37,618 bases of DNA, taken from the IMG/VR virus record IMGVR_UViG_3300036832_001633, positions 1 through 37,618 of that record; one strand, written 5' to 3'. A program made the translations under genes and the position numbers. Below, piece after piece: positions 28,573 through 35,903 of this stretch. The DNA is from a virus. Position 1 is the first letter of the stretch. Every line of letters starts with the position of its first letter. A model generated the notes under the pieces. It made no database searches and was not told the DNA's origin. It saw nothing but the letters and a program-made list of their open reading frames with translations.

Positions 28573-28928
28573 CAGGCATCCGGTACGGGAAAGGTGACGC
28601 CTTTCATGTCGGGCTCGATACCGGCCACATCGTTGATCACCTCATAGCGCTGTCGATCGAAGTCGAAGGGCTTACGTTCGCAACGATCAGAGATAGTGAT
28701 GTCGAAAGCATACACATCATCAAGCGGCTTCCCATAAGTGTCCATAGTGGAGTAAACCTGGATATTGACGACCAGTCCTATGTCCTCGAAACGCTCGATA
28801 GCCTCCTTACGAAAGGCTTCCATAGGGACATAACTGCCCTGTTTCTCATTGAGCTTCTCAAGGATCTTCTCGACCTGTAGGATCTCGGAGTCATACAGGT
28901 CGATCTGGGGGATGACTTCATTGGGCAT
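28572..28928 (-). CDS. Small acidic protein upstream of terL
   Basis: A 118-aa protein with a helical N-terminus (SEILQVEKILEKLNEKQG) and a strand-rich second half (LVVNIQVYSTMDTYG, VYAFDITISDR). It ends with FPVPDA. It is translationally coupled to terL and starts 1 nt after the stop of the DUF932-like gene. Codons are AT-richer than those of its neighbours. Its invariable place directly before terL would suggest packaging, but no family is recognised. Confidence 0.65.
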   Translation of the reverse strand: MPNEVIPQIDLYDSEILQVEKILEKLNEKQGSYVPMEAFRKEAIERFEDIGLVVNIQVYSTMDTYGKPLDDVYAFDITISDRCERKPFDFDRQRYEVINDVAGIEPDMKGVTFPVPDA

Positions 28929-28929
28929 G

Positions 28930-29940
28930 TCAGCCCACCTTGGCCGCGCACTTGGTGCAGCGGGCGCTCTGCTCGGTGACGATGTGGCCGCCGATGGACT
29001 CCAGCCGCCGCCGGGTCCCGGCCGGTACGCCCGGCTCCAGGGCGGCGTTGGTGAACAGGTTGACCAGGTCGAACTGGCTGGGGTTCTCGTCGGGGATCAT
29101 GTCCGGCACCAGGCGGACCAGGTGGGTGGCCACCCGCTCGGGCAGCTTCTGCTCCGCGGCCACCCGCAGCACGGCCTGGGAGGCGTCCCCGAGCGGCACC
29201 CGGCGTAGCTGGTAGAAGTGGTCGATGTCGGCCTCCACCTCGGAGTACAGCCGTCGGGACAGGATCTCGAAGCTGTCCAGGAACTCGGCGTGGGAGGAGC
29301 CCCGGCCGTCCATCTTGGCCGTGGCGTCGGCGCACTCCATGCCGTTGGTGCAGACCAGCCGGTAGACCAGCTTCTGGACCTGGGGCATCATGTGCTTGCG
29401 GAGGTCCTGGCTGTAGCGCAGCCCGCCGTGGCAGATGTCGCCCAGCTTGCGATCACCGCCGGTCAGGCCGGTTTCGGGAGAGACCACGTCCAGGCGGAAG
29501 TCGGTCAGGTTGATCCACCACTCCAGCACCTGGGCCTCCTCACCCACGATGCGCTCCGCGATCTCCACCACCGACAGGGGCTCGATGGGATCCAGGCGGG
29601 CCTCCAGGATGTCATGGATGCCGTTCTCGGAGTGACGCACCCGGACCTCGCCATGGACCTCACCCAGCAGGCCGTTGACGATGTAGTCGGCCATGCCATC
29701 GTTGACCCGGTCCAGAAAGGCGTAGGGGATGTTCAAGAACTGGGAGAAGACGTTGCGTGCCCCCAGCGCCGGAATGGTCAAATGATCCTCCGGGCCTACA
29801 CGTATTCTCACCGAGGGCTCTGCACCACCAAAGTTGACCCTTATATCGTCGGTAGCACAGACGAGTTTGGAGTCTGGAGGAGCGACCTGGCTAGCTATCT
29901 CCTCCAGGGTTATCCCTGACAAAGTACGGGCACCAAACAT
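28930..29940 (-). CDS. DUF932-like phage protein
   Basis: A 336-aa protein resembling the DUF932/phage-plasmid family. It shows FSQFLNIPYAFLDRVND, a long strand-rich middle, and LVCTNGMECADATAKMDGRGSSHAEFLDSF, which corresponds to the family's R-x-V-C-x-N-x-M segment followed by a helix. The C-terminus has a CTKC pair with no partner pair. DUF932 proteins are common beside phage or plasmid replication genes, without a proven role. GAGAGG precedes the ATG. The first ~50 codons are AT-richer. Confidence 0.6.
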   Translation of the reverse strand: MFGARTLSGITLEEIASQVAPPDSKLVCATDDIRVNFGGAEPSVRIRVGPEDHLTIPALGARNVFSQFLNIPYAFLDRVNDGMADYIVNGLLGEVHGEVRVRHSENGIHDILEARLDPIEPLSVVEIAERIVGEEAQVLEWWINLTDFRLDVVSPETGLTGGDRKLGDICHGGLRYSQDLRKHMMPQVQKLVYRLVCTNGMECADATAKMDGRGSSHAEFLDSFEILSRRLYSEVEADIDHFYQLRRVPLGDASQAVLRVAAEQKLPERVATHLVRLVPDMIPDENPSQFDLVNLFTNAALEPGVPAGTRRRLESIGGHIVTEQSARCTKCAAKVG

Positions 29941-29963
29941 AGGACTTTCCTCTCAGTGAGGTG

Positions 29964-30701
29964 TTACCGGGATTCAGCATGATCGGATGTCGGGGGGATC
30001 TCATCGGTTGATGAGGCCATGTGCGTCTGATTGTAGTCAACCTTGGCATCGACGGGAGGCAAGCCGGTATGACCGGATCGCGCCAGCGGGGCACTGACCT
30101 CCTTGACCTCTTCCACCGTTCCGTACATGCCCATGGCCGGGTTCTCCTTCAGGTCCCACATGAACTTGACCCAGTCTTCCCGGCTCATGTAGGAGCGGGC
30201 ACCCTCGATGATGGCCATCACCGCGTCATCGTCAATGGCCTGCTCGCCCTGGGCGCGGGCCTCGATGGCCGACAGTTCCTTGGCCGCCGCCAGGGTGTCC
30301 TTCACGTCCGGCTCGGCCAGGCCCATGGCCAGGCGCTCGAAGCCCCGCTGCATGATCTGCTGGACCACCACCCACTGATCGACGGGAGGGGCAGCGTTGT
30401 CGGCGGTGGACAGGCGCAGCATCTTGGCCCGCCGCTCGATGACCGACCGGCGCAGGGACTCCGGCAGAGGCATGTGACCGGTCTCGAAGTGGCGGCGGAT
30501 CTGCTCCTTGGACAGCCCGGCCTCGGTGGGCAGGTGATCCGCGATGGTGCCCCAGGAGTACCCCATGATGATGAGGTTCTCGATCTCGGCCCGGTGGATC
30601 GAGCGGCAGGTCTGGCAGTTCCCAATCACCCGCATGGGGTAGTTGGTGCCACCGACCCGGTAGACCACCGAGGTCTGCGGAGGTGGACGGCGATTGGTCA
30701 T
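29964..30701 (-). CDS. HTH protein, probable small terminase subunit
   Basis: A 245-aa protein. CQTCRSIHRAEIENLIIMGYSWGTIADHL is followed by LSKEQIRRHFETGHMPL, i.e. a Cys pair in front of a helix-turn-helix with an RRHFxxxH second helix. Long helices follow (RSVIERRAKMLRL, QIMQRGFERLAMGL, VKDTLAAAKELSAIEARA) typical of oligomerising small terminases, then a disordered tail. It precedes terL in the same run, separated by the DUF932-like and one small gene. The call is by architecture and context; another DNA-binding regulator is possible. Confidence 0.55.
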   Translation of the reverse strand: MTNRRPPPQTSVVYRVGGTNYPMRVIGNCQTCRSIHRAEIENLIIMGYSWGTIADHLPTEAGLSKEQIRRHFETGHMPLPESLRRSVIERRAKMLRLSTADNAAPPVDQWVVVQQIMQRGFERLAMGLAEPDVKDTLAAAKELSAIEARAQGEQAIDDDAVMAIIEGARSYMSREDWVKFMWDLKENPAMGMYGTVEEVKEVSAPLARSGHTGLPPVDAKVDYNQTHMASSTDEIPPTSDHAESR

Positions 30702-31018
30702 TCTTCTAGGGCTGCTCCGTATTCCTGCACGAAGGTCTGCAGGCGCTCCAGGCCCCGGCCTCGGGCCTGGGCGATGCCATCCCTGGAGTTTAGGTCGGGC
30801 CGGGAGGGGTTGTGCCGCCGGTTGAACATGCCCTGGCGCAGGGAGGACTCGGGGAACCCCGAGGAGGTCAGGATCTCTCGCTTGGCCCGGCTCTTCTGCT
30901 TCCAGGGAGTGAGGATGTCCGACTTGTCGCTATAGCGAGTCACCCCCTTCAATGACTCTTTGATTATGCGATCGGCCTCGTCTTCCAATATGCGGTTGGT
31001 TCCATGATGCATGGCCAT
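30698..31018 (-). CDS. Small basic protein, unknown function
   Basis: A 106-aa protein, largely helical and charged (ILEDEADRIIKESLKGVTR, PWKQKSRAKREILTSSG, GIAQARGRGLERLQTF). No cysteine or membrane segment. It overlaps the next gene by 4 nt (ATGA). Possibly a small DNA-binding partner of the HTH protein; no family known. Confidence 0.6.
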   Translation of the reverse strand: MAMHHGTNRILEDEADRIIKESLKGVTRYSDKSDILTPWKQKSRAKREILTSSGFPESSLRQGMFNRRHNPSRPDLNSRDGIAQARGRGLERLQTFVQEYGAALEE

Positions 31019-31030
31019 TGCTCATACCTC

Positions 31031-31411
31031 TTATCCAGCCTTATAAGAGTCGATACGGACGTTTGGGATCATCCCTGAACGGAGGTGATCCAGCACTTTT
31101 TCAAGTCCCTTAGTCGCATACATGGCAACAGGGTTAGTAGGCGATACGCCCATCATCTCAGCAGCATCCTTCTCCAGGACGTTCTCGTATAAGCAAAGAA
31201 AGATGGCCTGATATTGTCGTCTGGGCAAAGCTATCTGCGAGTACTCGTAGATGCGTTCGAGATCCCAGTAGTTGAACTCATGACCGCGCCAGATGAGATC
31301 TTCTGCCCCGCCGGACTCCACAAAGGACCGGAAGGCTTGCAGGTTGCGGAATAGCTCTCGCAGGACCGAGACCGACCAGCCGTCCAGTTCCTCACCATCA
31401 TGGGACCCCAA
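31031..31411 (-). CDS. Sigma-70 region-4-like HTH protein
   Basis: A 126-aa protein starting at TTG. The second half reads LPRRQYQAIFLCLYENVLEKDAAEMMGV followed by PVAMYATKGLEKVLDHL. This is the region-4 pattern of sigma factors (L-P-x-R-Q...A-I...L-x-E...E-I/A-A...G-V...T/V...H-R-x-x-x-x-L), which contacts the -35 element. No region 2 is present, so it cannot be a complete sigma factor. It may be an anti-sigma-like appropriator, a regulator or a middle/late activator. Its AT-richer codons set it apart. Confidence 0.6.
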   Translation of the reverse strand: MGSHDGEELDGWSVSVLRELFRNLQAFRSFVESGGAEDLIWRGHEFNYWDLERIYEYSQIALPRRQYQAIFLCLYENVLEKDAAEMMGVSPTNPVAMYATKGLEKVLDHLRSGMIPNVRIDSYKAG

Positions 31412-31417
31412 CTCAGA

Positions 31418-31528
31418 TCACTGAACTGCCCTTCTCTGGCCCATCCGATCGGGGTCCCCTGTAGTCGGAGACACGGCATCCCAAAACGCCGTCGGCTCCA
31501 ACTTGGCAGATCCAAACGACAGGCGCAA
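31418..31528 (-). CDS. Possible 36-aa peptide
   Basis: A short frame from TTG (31526-31528) to TGA (31418-31420) fills most of the 147-nt gap. The product (starting MRLSFGSAKLEPTAFW) has natural composition, while the longer overlapping frame on the same strand is Cys/Arg/Trp-rich and unlikely. There is no clear ribosome site. It could be a remnant of a longer gene or of the 5' part of the sigma-like gene. Confidence 0.3.
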   Translation of the reverse strand: MRLSFGSAKLEPTAFWDAVSPTTGDPDRMGQRRAVQ

Positions 31529-31558
31529 GAAATCACCCTGTCGAGATGACCATGAGGG

Positions 31559-32239
31559 CTAGCGATGCAACAGGCTGTCCTTCAGGCGATCGGCCAGGCG
31601 AGTCATGGTCCGTACCAGGGCGTCGGCCTTACGGGAGTAGAAGGTCATCTGGATGGCGAAGTAACGCTCGTCCGCGCTCCAGATGCGCCCGGTGGCTTCC
31701 CGGTCTTGCACGGTACCAGACATAGGAGCATCAAAGCCGATGCTGAAGCGCTCCTCCCATTGGCCCTTGGCGAACATGGCCTCGCCCCAGGCGTCGGCGG
31801 CCTTCTGCTCCCAGTCGTAGAGCCGGGTGGCCAGGGTGAACAGGATGGTGTCACGGTGGCCGGTGGTGAGCTTGGACCAATCCTCGATGAAGCTGCCGTA
31901 CTCGTCCTTGGCCCACATGGTCCAGCCGTGACGGTCCTTCTGGACCTGGCCATCCACCTCCAGCGGGGTGCGGACGATGTCGTAGATGTGGGCCAGGACC
32001 CGGTAGGCGTCCGCGAACTCCAGGATGAGGCGATCCTCGGCGGCCAGCTTGGCCTTGGTCAGGATGATGGCGTCTTCGGGCCGCCAGTCGGTTCGCATGC
32101 GGGCGAAGCCAGGCGTGCGGAACTTGCGGGTGTGTTCGATGTCGGAGTCCAGCGGGGCGTCGGCGTCCTTACCGGCCTCGATGGCGGTCTCCTGAGCGGC
32201 GGTCTTGCCGCTCTGGCGTGGCTTACCCTGCGCGACCAT
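31559..32239 (-). CDS. Helical phage protein, unknown function
   Basis: A 226-aa protein. The frame extends to 32308, but the ATG at 32237-32239 is chosen because the extra part only overlaps the resolvase gene. It has a charged disordered N-terminus (residues 1-45) and then a mostly helical, Trp-rich body: AAEDRLILEFADAYRVLAHIYDIV, DTILFTLATRLYDWEQKAADAWG, YSRKADALVRTMTRLADRL. It is in the recombination operon, directly after the RuvC-like gene (17-nt overlap). Not recognised. Confidence 0.65.
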   Translation of the reverse strand: MVAQGKPRQSGKTAAQETAIEAGKDADAPLDSDIEHTRKFRTPGFARMRTDWRPEDAIILTKAKLAAEDRLILEFADAYRVLAHIYDIVRTPLEVDGQVQKDRHGWTMWAKDEYGSFIEDWSKLTTGHRDTILFTLATRLYDWEQKAADAWGEAMFAKGQWEERFSIGFDAPMSGTVQDREATGRIWSADERYFAIQMTFYSRKADALVRTMTRLADRLKDSLLHR

Positions 32240-32840
32240 CGTTGCTTCCTTCCATGAAGAATAGGCCCAGGCTGAGCGCATCGCAGACATGCTCGTTCCA
32301 GTAGCCATCGGGCCTGGAGATCTTACGGACCTCCATCAGCCTTTCCAGGGCGGCTCGCACCACCTTCTTGTCGGCGTTGGCATTGCCGGTCCAACGCTTG
32401 GCGGCCTTCTGACGGCTCATCATGATCAGCTTGACGAAGGGATTCTCGATGATGGCGGCCAGGCGAATGGTCAAGGCGGCCAGCAGGGAGGACTCCGGCC
32501 GGGACATCTTGCCCCCGACCGGCGGAGTCTCGAAGATGACGCTGTCAGGGCGATGCTCCCGGCATACGTCCTGGACCTCCCAGAACAGGTCCATGCCTCG
32601 ATCGAGGGCCTTCTCATGGCCTTTGACATCGTCCTTGGCCTTGAGCATGCCGGTGGCCTCGAAGCGGAACTCGGGGGTGGAGAAGGTCGGACCACGATTG
32701 CTCAGCACCACGTAGCCAGTGTTGGACAGGCTCTGGTCGAAGGCGATGATCTTGCCCCAGTGGCGAATGTCCAGGAAGGTGAGCGGCACCATGGGCGAGC
32801 CGTCGGGCTCCCCGATACGGAACTTCGACAGGTCGGTCAT
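32223..32840 (-). CDS. RuvC-like Holliday junction resolvase
   Basis: A 205-aa RNase H-fold nuclease. IIAFDQSLSNTGYVVL near 31-46 gives the first Asp, VIFETPP near 99-105 the Glu, and a helix with KKVVRAALE, then NEHVCDALSLGL near 181-192 the final Asp. Together these form the RuvC-type DEDD site. Such phage enzymes cut recombination intermediates before packaging. It overlaps the zinc protein upstream by 4 nt and lies in the same operon as RecA and two other nucleases. Confidence 0.8.
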   Translation of the reverse strand: MTDLSKFRIGEPDGSPMVPLTFLDIRHWGKIIAFDQSLSNTGYVVLSNRGPTFSTPEFRFEATGMLKAKDDVKGHEKALDRGMDLFWEVQDVCREHRPDSVIFETPPVGGKMSRPESSLLAALTIRLAAIIENPFVKLIMMSRQKAAKRWTGNANADKKVVRAALERLMEVRKISRPDGYWNEHVCDALSLGLFFMEGSNDGRAG

Positions 32841-33115
32841 CGCGATACCGGAGCCAGGATGGGATCAGCCAGAATCGACTCCGCAATATCGAGGGCCATA
32901 TGCGCCCGGTCGGGACACATTGGACATTGGAATGGCCAGTGCAAGGCCATACGACCGGCCACCAGAAGCGCCATCCGTTCTAGGATCTCTTGTTTGGTCA
33001 TCGGGGCCGGGAACATTCGCTCCTGCTCGGACACCGCCCCTTTTGAAGGCGCGGTCGAGCGGCAGGTTGGGTTGGAGCAGTGGATGTGTTCGCAGGAGCA
33101 GTCAGGTGGGTTCAT
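32837..33115 (-). CDS. Small Cys-rich protein
   Basis: A 92-aa protein with CSCEHIHCSNPTC at the N-terminus and CPMCPDRAH in the C-terminal half, so likely two zinc-bound Cys/His groups. A helix (MTKQEILERMALLVAG) lies between them. ATGA overlaps on both sides tie it to the resolvase and the next small gene. Possible cofactor protein; function unknown. Confidence 0.65.
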   Translation of the reverse strand: MNPPDCSCEHIHCSNPTCRSTAPSKGAVSEQERMFPAPMTKQEILERMALLVAGRMALHWPFQCPMCPDRAHMALDIAESILADPILAPVSR

Positions 33116-33273
33116 GCTGGGCCGAACGGGTTGTAGTCGTCATCGGCTTGCGAGACGATCAGCAGGCCCAGCGGCTTGACCTGCTCGGACATCAGTTCCA
33201 GTTCCGGCAGTGAGCAATCGACGTAGCCGCGTAGTTCCAGGTCCTCACCGCGCAATGTGACTCGCCATCTCAT
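33112..33273 (-). CDS. 53-aa protein (start corrected)
   Basis: The ATG at 33271-33273 overlaps the stop of the Cas4-like gene (ATGA) and is preferred over the in-frame ATG at 33318, which would add 15 codons shadowing that gene. The product begins MRWRVTLRGEDLELRGYVDC and is a small strand-rich, acidic protein. Function unknown. Confidence 0.6.
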   Translation of the reverse strand: MRWRVTLRGEDLELRGYVDCSLPELELMSEQVKPLGLLIVSQADDDYNPFGPA

Positions 33274-34097
33274 CGAGCGATCCTCAGGGCGATGGGGCAG
33301 ACGGTGCGAGCCGGACACATCTGCTGGACCTTGGTGTCGAAGTAGCCACAGCAGGGATCAGGCATGCTGTCCTCGGCCACGGCCTGGCGTACCCGCCGGT
33401 ACTTCTCCACGATAGCAGAGGAGTAACCACGATCGAAGGGAACACATAGCTCCACCTTCGGATAGGGGTATTCCACCGAGGTGATCAAGATCCTTTGACG
33501 CTGATAGCCGGACATCCTGAGATACTCCATGGCCTGGGCATAGTACTCGGGGCAACTCTCTCGGAACCACTCGACCTTCTCATCGGACATGGGCGGAGCC
33601 TTGGGGCACTTGCGGAGCTTGGCGTTGACCATGGTCTTGATCTCGAAGCCCTCCTCCACCTCGATGGGCAGGGCGTCGGGCTCCAGCACGCCATCCAGGG
33701 AGCCACCGGTCCCCAGGGACGCGTCCTCCACCCAGTACTCGGCCATATCATGGGGCGTCTTGGCCCTGGGGGACATGACCTTGAGCCAGCCGTCGGCCAC
33801 CCCGATGGTCTGGAAGAAGGCGTGCCAGAAGTTGCCCTGGGTAACGGCCTGGGTGCCGATGGGGTCGAGGGGCTCGGCCACCATGTGCCGGGGGTCGCGG
33901 GCGTACCAGTACAGCAAGCGCTCCGGCCACAGGGGATGGGTGGATGGATGGAACCAACCGTCGGGAATGCGCTTCTCGAACCCGGCCATGGGCACCTCGA
34001 AGCCGGGAAACTTGGGATCGTAGAGGTAGGTGTTGAGCCGGGGAATGATGATCTCTTTCTCCAGCACTCCCTTGAGGATGGTGCCGAACTTACTCAT
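33270..34097 (-). CDS. PD-(D/E)XK exonuclease, Cas4/RecB-like
   Basis: A 275-aa protein. GNFWHAFF near 88 corresponds to the His-containing first helix (GxxxH). SLDGVLEP near 130-137 gives the catalytic Asp, FEIKTM near 150-155 the E-x-K. A QAMEYLRMSG helix (Q-x-x-x-Y) follows. The C-terminus holds CCGYFDTKVQQMCPARTVCP, four or more cysteines suited to an iron-sulfur cluster as in Cas4/AddB. It is a probable DNA end-processing nuclease working with RecA. It overlaps the small gene before it by 8 nt and the one after by 4. Confidence 0.8.
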   Translation of the reverse strand: MSKFGTILKGVLEKEIIIPRLNTYLYDPKFPGFEVPMAGFEKRIPDGWFHPSTHPLWPERLLYWYARDPRHMVAEPLDPIGTQAVTQGNFWHAFFQTIGVADGWLKVMSPRAKTPHDMAEYWVEDASLGTGGSLDGVLEPDALPIEVEEGFEIKTMVNAKLRKCPKAPPMSDEKVEWFRESCPEYYAQAMEYLRMSGYQRQRILITSVEYPYPKVELCVPFDRGYSSAIVEKYRRVRQAVAEDSMPDPCCGYFDTKVQQMCPARTVCPIALRIAR

Positions 34098-34254
34098 AGC
34101 GCTTCATCCAGATCAGTTCGTCATCATCGGGTAGCCACTGAGCCGCGAAGGGCTCCCAGCCTTCGTTAAGCAAGCGCTCTACCGTCTCTGTCTCCTTGGC
34201 GTACACCCGGATCATATACCATCGACCCTCGGTGTTTACCATCCCGATTTTCAT
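34090..34254 (-). CDS. 54-aa small protein
   Basis: A short gene from ATG at 34252-34254 (ATGA overlap with the nuclease upstream) to TAA at 34090-34092, whose end overlaps the start of the Cas4-like gene by 8 nt. The product starts MKIGMVNTEGRWYMIR and shows the strand-helix-strand pattern of small actinophage proteins (VYAKETETVERLLNEGWEPF). The tight packing on both sides supports expression. Function unknown. Confidence 0.65.
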   Translation of the reverse strand: MKIGMVNTEGRWYMIRVYAKETETVERLLNEGWEPFAAQWLPDDDELIWMKRYE

Positions 34255-34703
34255 TCGCCATCCGCCGCTTGCAAGGCGGATATGACCATGGGATGATCCT
34301 GGTATTTCGGCAGGCAGTTGATCATCTTGTCACGCACGTTGTCGAGCCTGCGCTCTGACTCCTCCAGTAGCTCCAGGATCTCGATCAGGTCTTCGGGCTT
34401 CATGACCACCAGGTCTACAAACTCGGTGAGACGGTTGTTCAGATACAGCCGCAGAGGCATGAGCGGCTTGTCGATGCCGCACTGCTCGGTCAGCTTGTGC
34501 CAGGAAGCCAGGGTGACGCTGATGGACTGGGCCAGGGTGGACTTGCAGTCCCACACCCAGCCCATGCCGTAGCGGTAGTAGCTGCGATGGCCGTCGCCCT
34601 GGTTGACCAGTTGGTTGCCCGAGCCGGGGTGGATGACCCCGGCGAAGAGCCGGGTGAACCAGGCTTCGTGCATGCTGGCCATGCGGTGGCGGATGTCGCC
34701 CAT
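34251..34703 (-). CDS. Hjc/RecU-like nuclease
   Basis: A 150-aa protein. The frame reaches 34760, but the ATG at 34701-34703, 10 nt after the recA stop and with GAGGG upstream, avoids overlap. GSGNQLVNQGD near 27-37 and WDCKST near 49-54, then SISVTLASWHKLTEQC, match the pattern of PD-(D/E)XK Holliday-junction-type nucleases (GSGN ... GD ... E/D-x-K-x-T ... S-x ... W-x-K). The usual E-x-K is D-C-K here. A long amphipathic C-terminal helix follows. Resolvase activity is inferred; it could be redundant with the RuvC-like enzyme. Confidence 0.6.
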   Translation of the reverse strand: MGDIRHRMASMHEAWFTRLFAGVIHPGSGNQLVNQGDGHRSYYRYGMGWVWDCKSTLAQSISVTLASWHKLTEQCGIDKPLMPLRLYLNNRLTEFVDLVVMKPEDLIEILELLEESERRLDNVRDKMINCLPKYQDHPMVISALQAADGE

Positions 34704-34713
34704 CACCCAGCCC

Positions 34714-35892
34714 TCATACCGTCGGGCGATGAAACTTCGAACGAAGGATCTTGTCCCCATCGATCTCGTCGGGCAGGAAGACCGGCTGGCCCTCTACGGC
34801 CTCCAGTTCCCCTTCCCCGGCCAGGGGCGCACCCAGGTCGTCGGTGACCTCTGCGGCCCGTGTAGCCAGGATCTGAGCCCGCAGGGCATCGGCCTCCTCC
34901 TGGTGGGCTCTAAGCCAGTTTGCGACCGTCCTGACGCCTTGCAGGGGCTTCTCATGGCCGGGCAGGGTGTACCAGCTTCCGGCCTTGGGAATGAGGCCGA
35001 GGATGTCACCCAGGCGAGCCGTCTCGTCATAGACATCGATGCCCATCGCGCCGTGAGCCTCGGAGGGTACCGAGACCAGCTTGATCTTAGCCACCCGGCC
35101 CTTGATGCCGCACTTGTTGCGCTCCACCTGGACCCCGATCTCACGGGCCGCCTCGATGTCGTCGGCCCCCACCTTGATGGTCATGGCGGGCTCGGCCGTG
35201 TAGGCCAGCTTCAGCCGGGTGGTGGTCTGGAAGCGCAGGGCGTTGCCGCCCGGCCGGGTGGTGCCGTTGCCGCCCCGCCCGGCCGTGCGGATCTCGGAGC
35301 GAAGCTGGTTGATCAGCACCACCACCGGCTTGTGGGTGCGGGCCTGGGAGGTGGCGGCCTTGACCATGCGGGTGACGATGCGGGCCACCACCGCCACGGT
35401 GGCCTCGTCGGCCTGCTTCTCCATCTCCACCCGGCTGATCATGGCCCCGATGGAGTCCACCACCAGCATGGACACGAAGTTCTCCCGCAGGAAATCGGTG
35501 ACGGCGTCGGCCACGTCCTCGGCCGTCTTGGGCCAGTAAGGCCAGAACCGGTCCAGGTTCACCCCGTGGGCGGTGGCCCAGTCCAGGTCCAGCTTGTTCT
35601 CCATGTCCACGTAGGCCACGTAGCGATCGGGGTACTTGCGCTGGGCCTGGGCCGCGGTGATCAGGGCCAGGGTGGTCTTGCCCACGTCGTCCCAGCCGTA
35701 CCACTCGGACAGACGGCCCTCCACCAGGCCCCCGGTGCCCAGGGCGTAGTCGAGCCCCAGCGAGCCGGTGGGGATGACCTGGTAGGCCCCCTGGGCCTCG
35801 GTGCCGGTCTTGAGGGCTCCCTCCCCATAGCTCTGATCGAAGCGTTGTTTGAATGCTTCGATGCCTTTGAGCGCAGCAGCTTTTCCAGCCAT
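34714..35892 (-). CDS. recA: RecA recombinase
   Basis: A 392-aa RecA. The Walker A is GWDDVGKT near 66-73 (usual cellular form GPESSGKT). ADMENKLD stands at the position of the catalytic-Glu strand (cellular AxIDAExAxD). Walker B is SMLVVDSIGAM near 139-149. Loop L2 has VVLINQLRSEI near 189-199 and the basic GNGTTRPGGNALRF follows. A C-terminal domain with a ~45-residue acidic extension ends the protein. TAAGGAGGA just before the ATG is a strong ribosome site overlapping the polymerase stop region. It should promote replication-coupled strand exchange with the nucleases downstream. The Walker A residues are strongly diverged from host RecA, so it was not recently taken from a host. Confidence 0.92.
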   Translation of the reverse strand: MAGKAAALKGIEAFKQRFDQSYGEGALKTGTEAQGAYQVIPTGSLGLDYALGTGGLVEGRLSEWYGWDDVGKTTLALITAAQAQRKYPDRYVAYVDMENKLDLDWATAHGVNLDRFWPYWPKTAEDVADAVTDFLRENFVSMLVVDSIGAMISRVEMEKQADEATVAVVARIVTRMVKAATSQARTHKPVVVLINQLRSEIRTAGRGGNGTTRPGGNALRFQTTTRLKLAYTAEPAMTIKVGADDIEAAREIGVQVERNKCGIKGRVAKIKLVSVPSEAHGAMGIDVYDETARLGDILGLIPKAGSWYTLPGHEKPLQGVRTVANWLRAHQEEADALRAQILATRAAEVTDDLGAPLAGEGELEAVEGQPVFLPDEIDGDKILRSKFHRPTV

Positions 35893-35903
35893 ATACTTCC
35901 TCC

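Noticed and set aside
34704-34760. Longer start for the Hjc/RecU-like gene at 34760
   Set aside because: The extra 19 codons overlap the recA 3' end by 47 nt; the ATG at 34703 has a ribosome site and a 10-nt gap.
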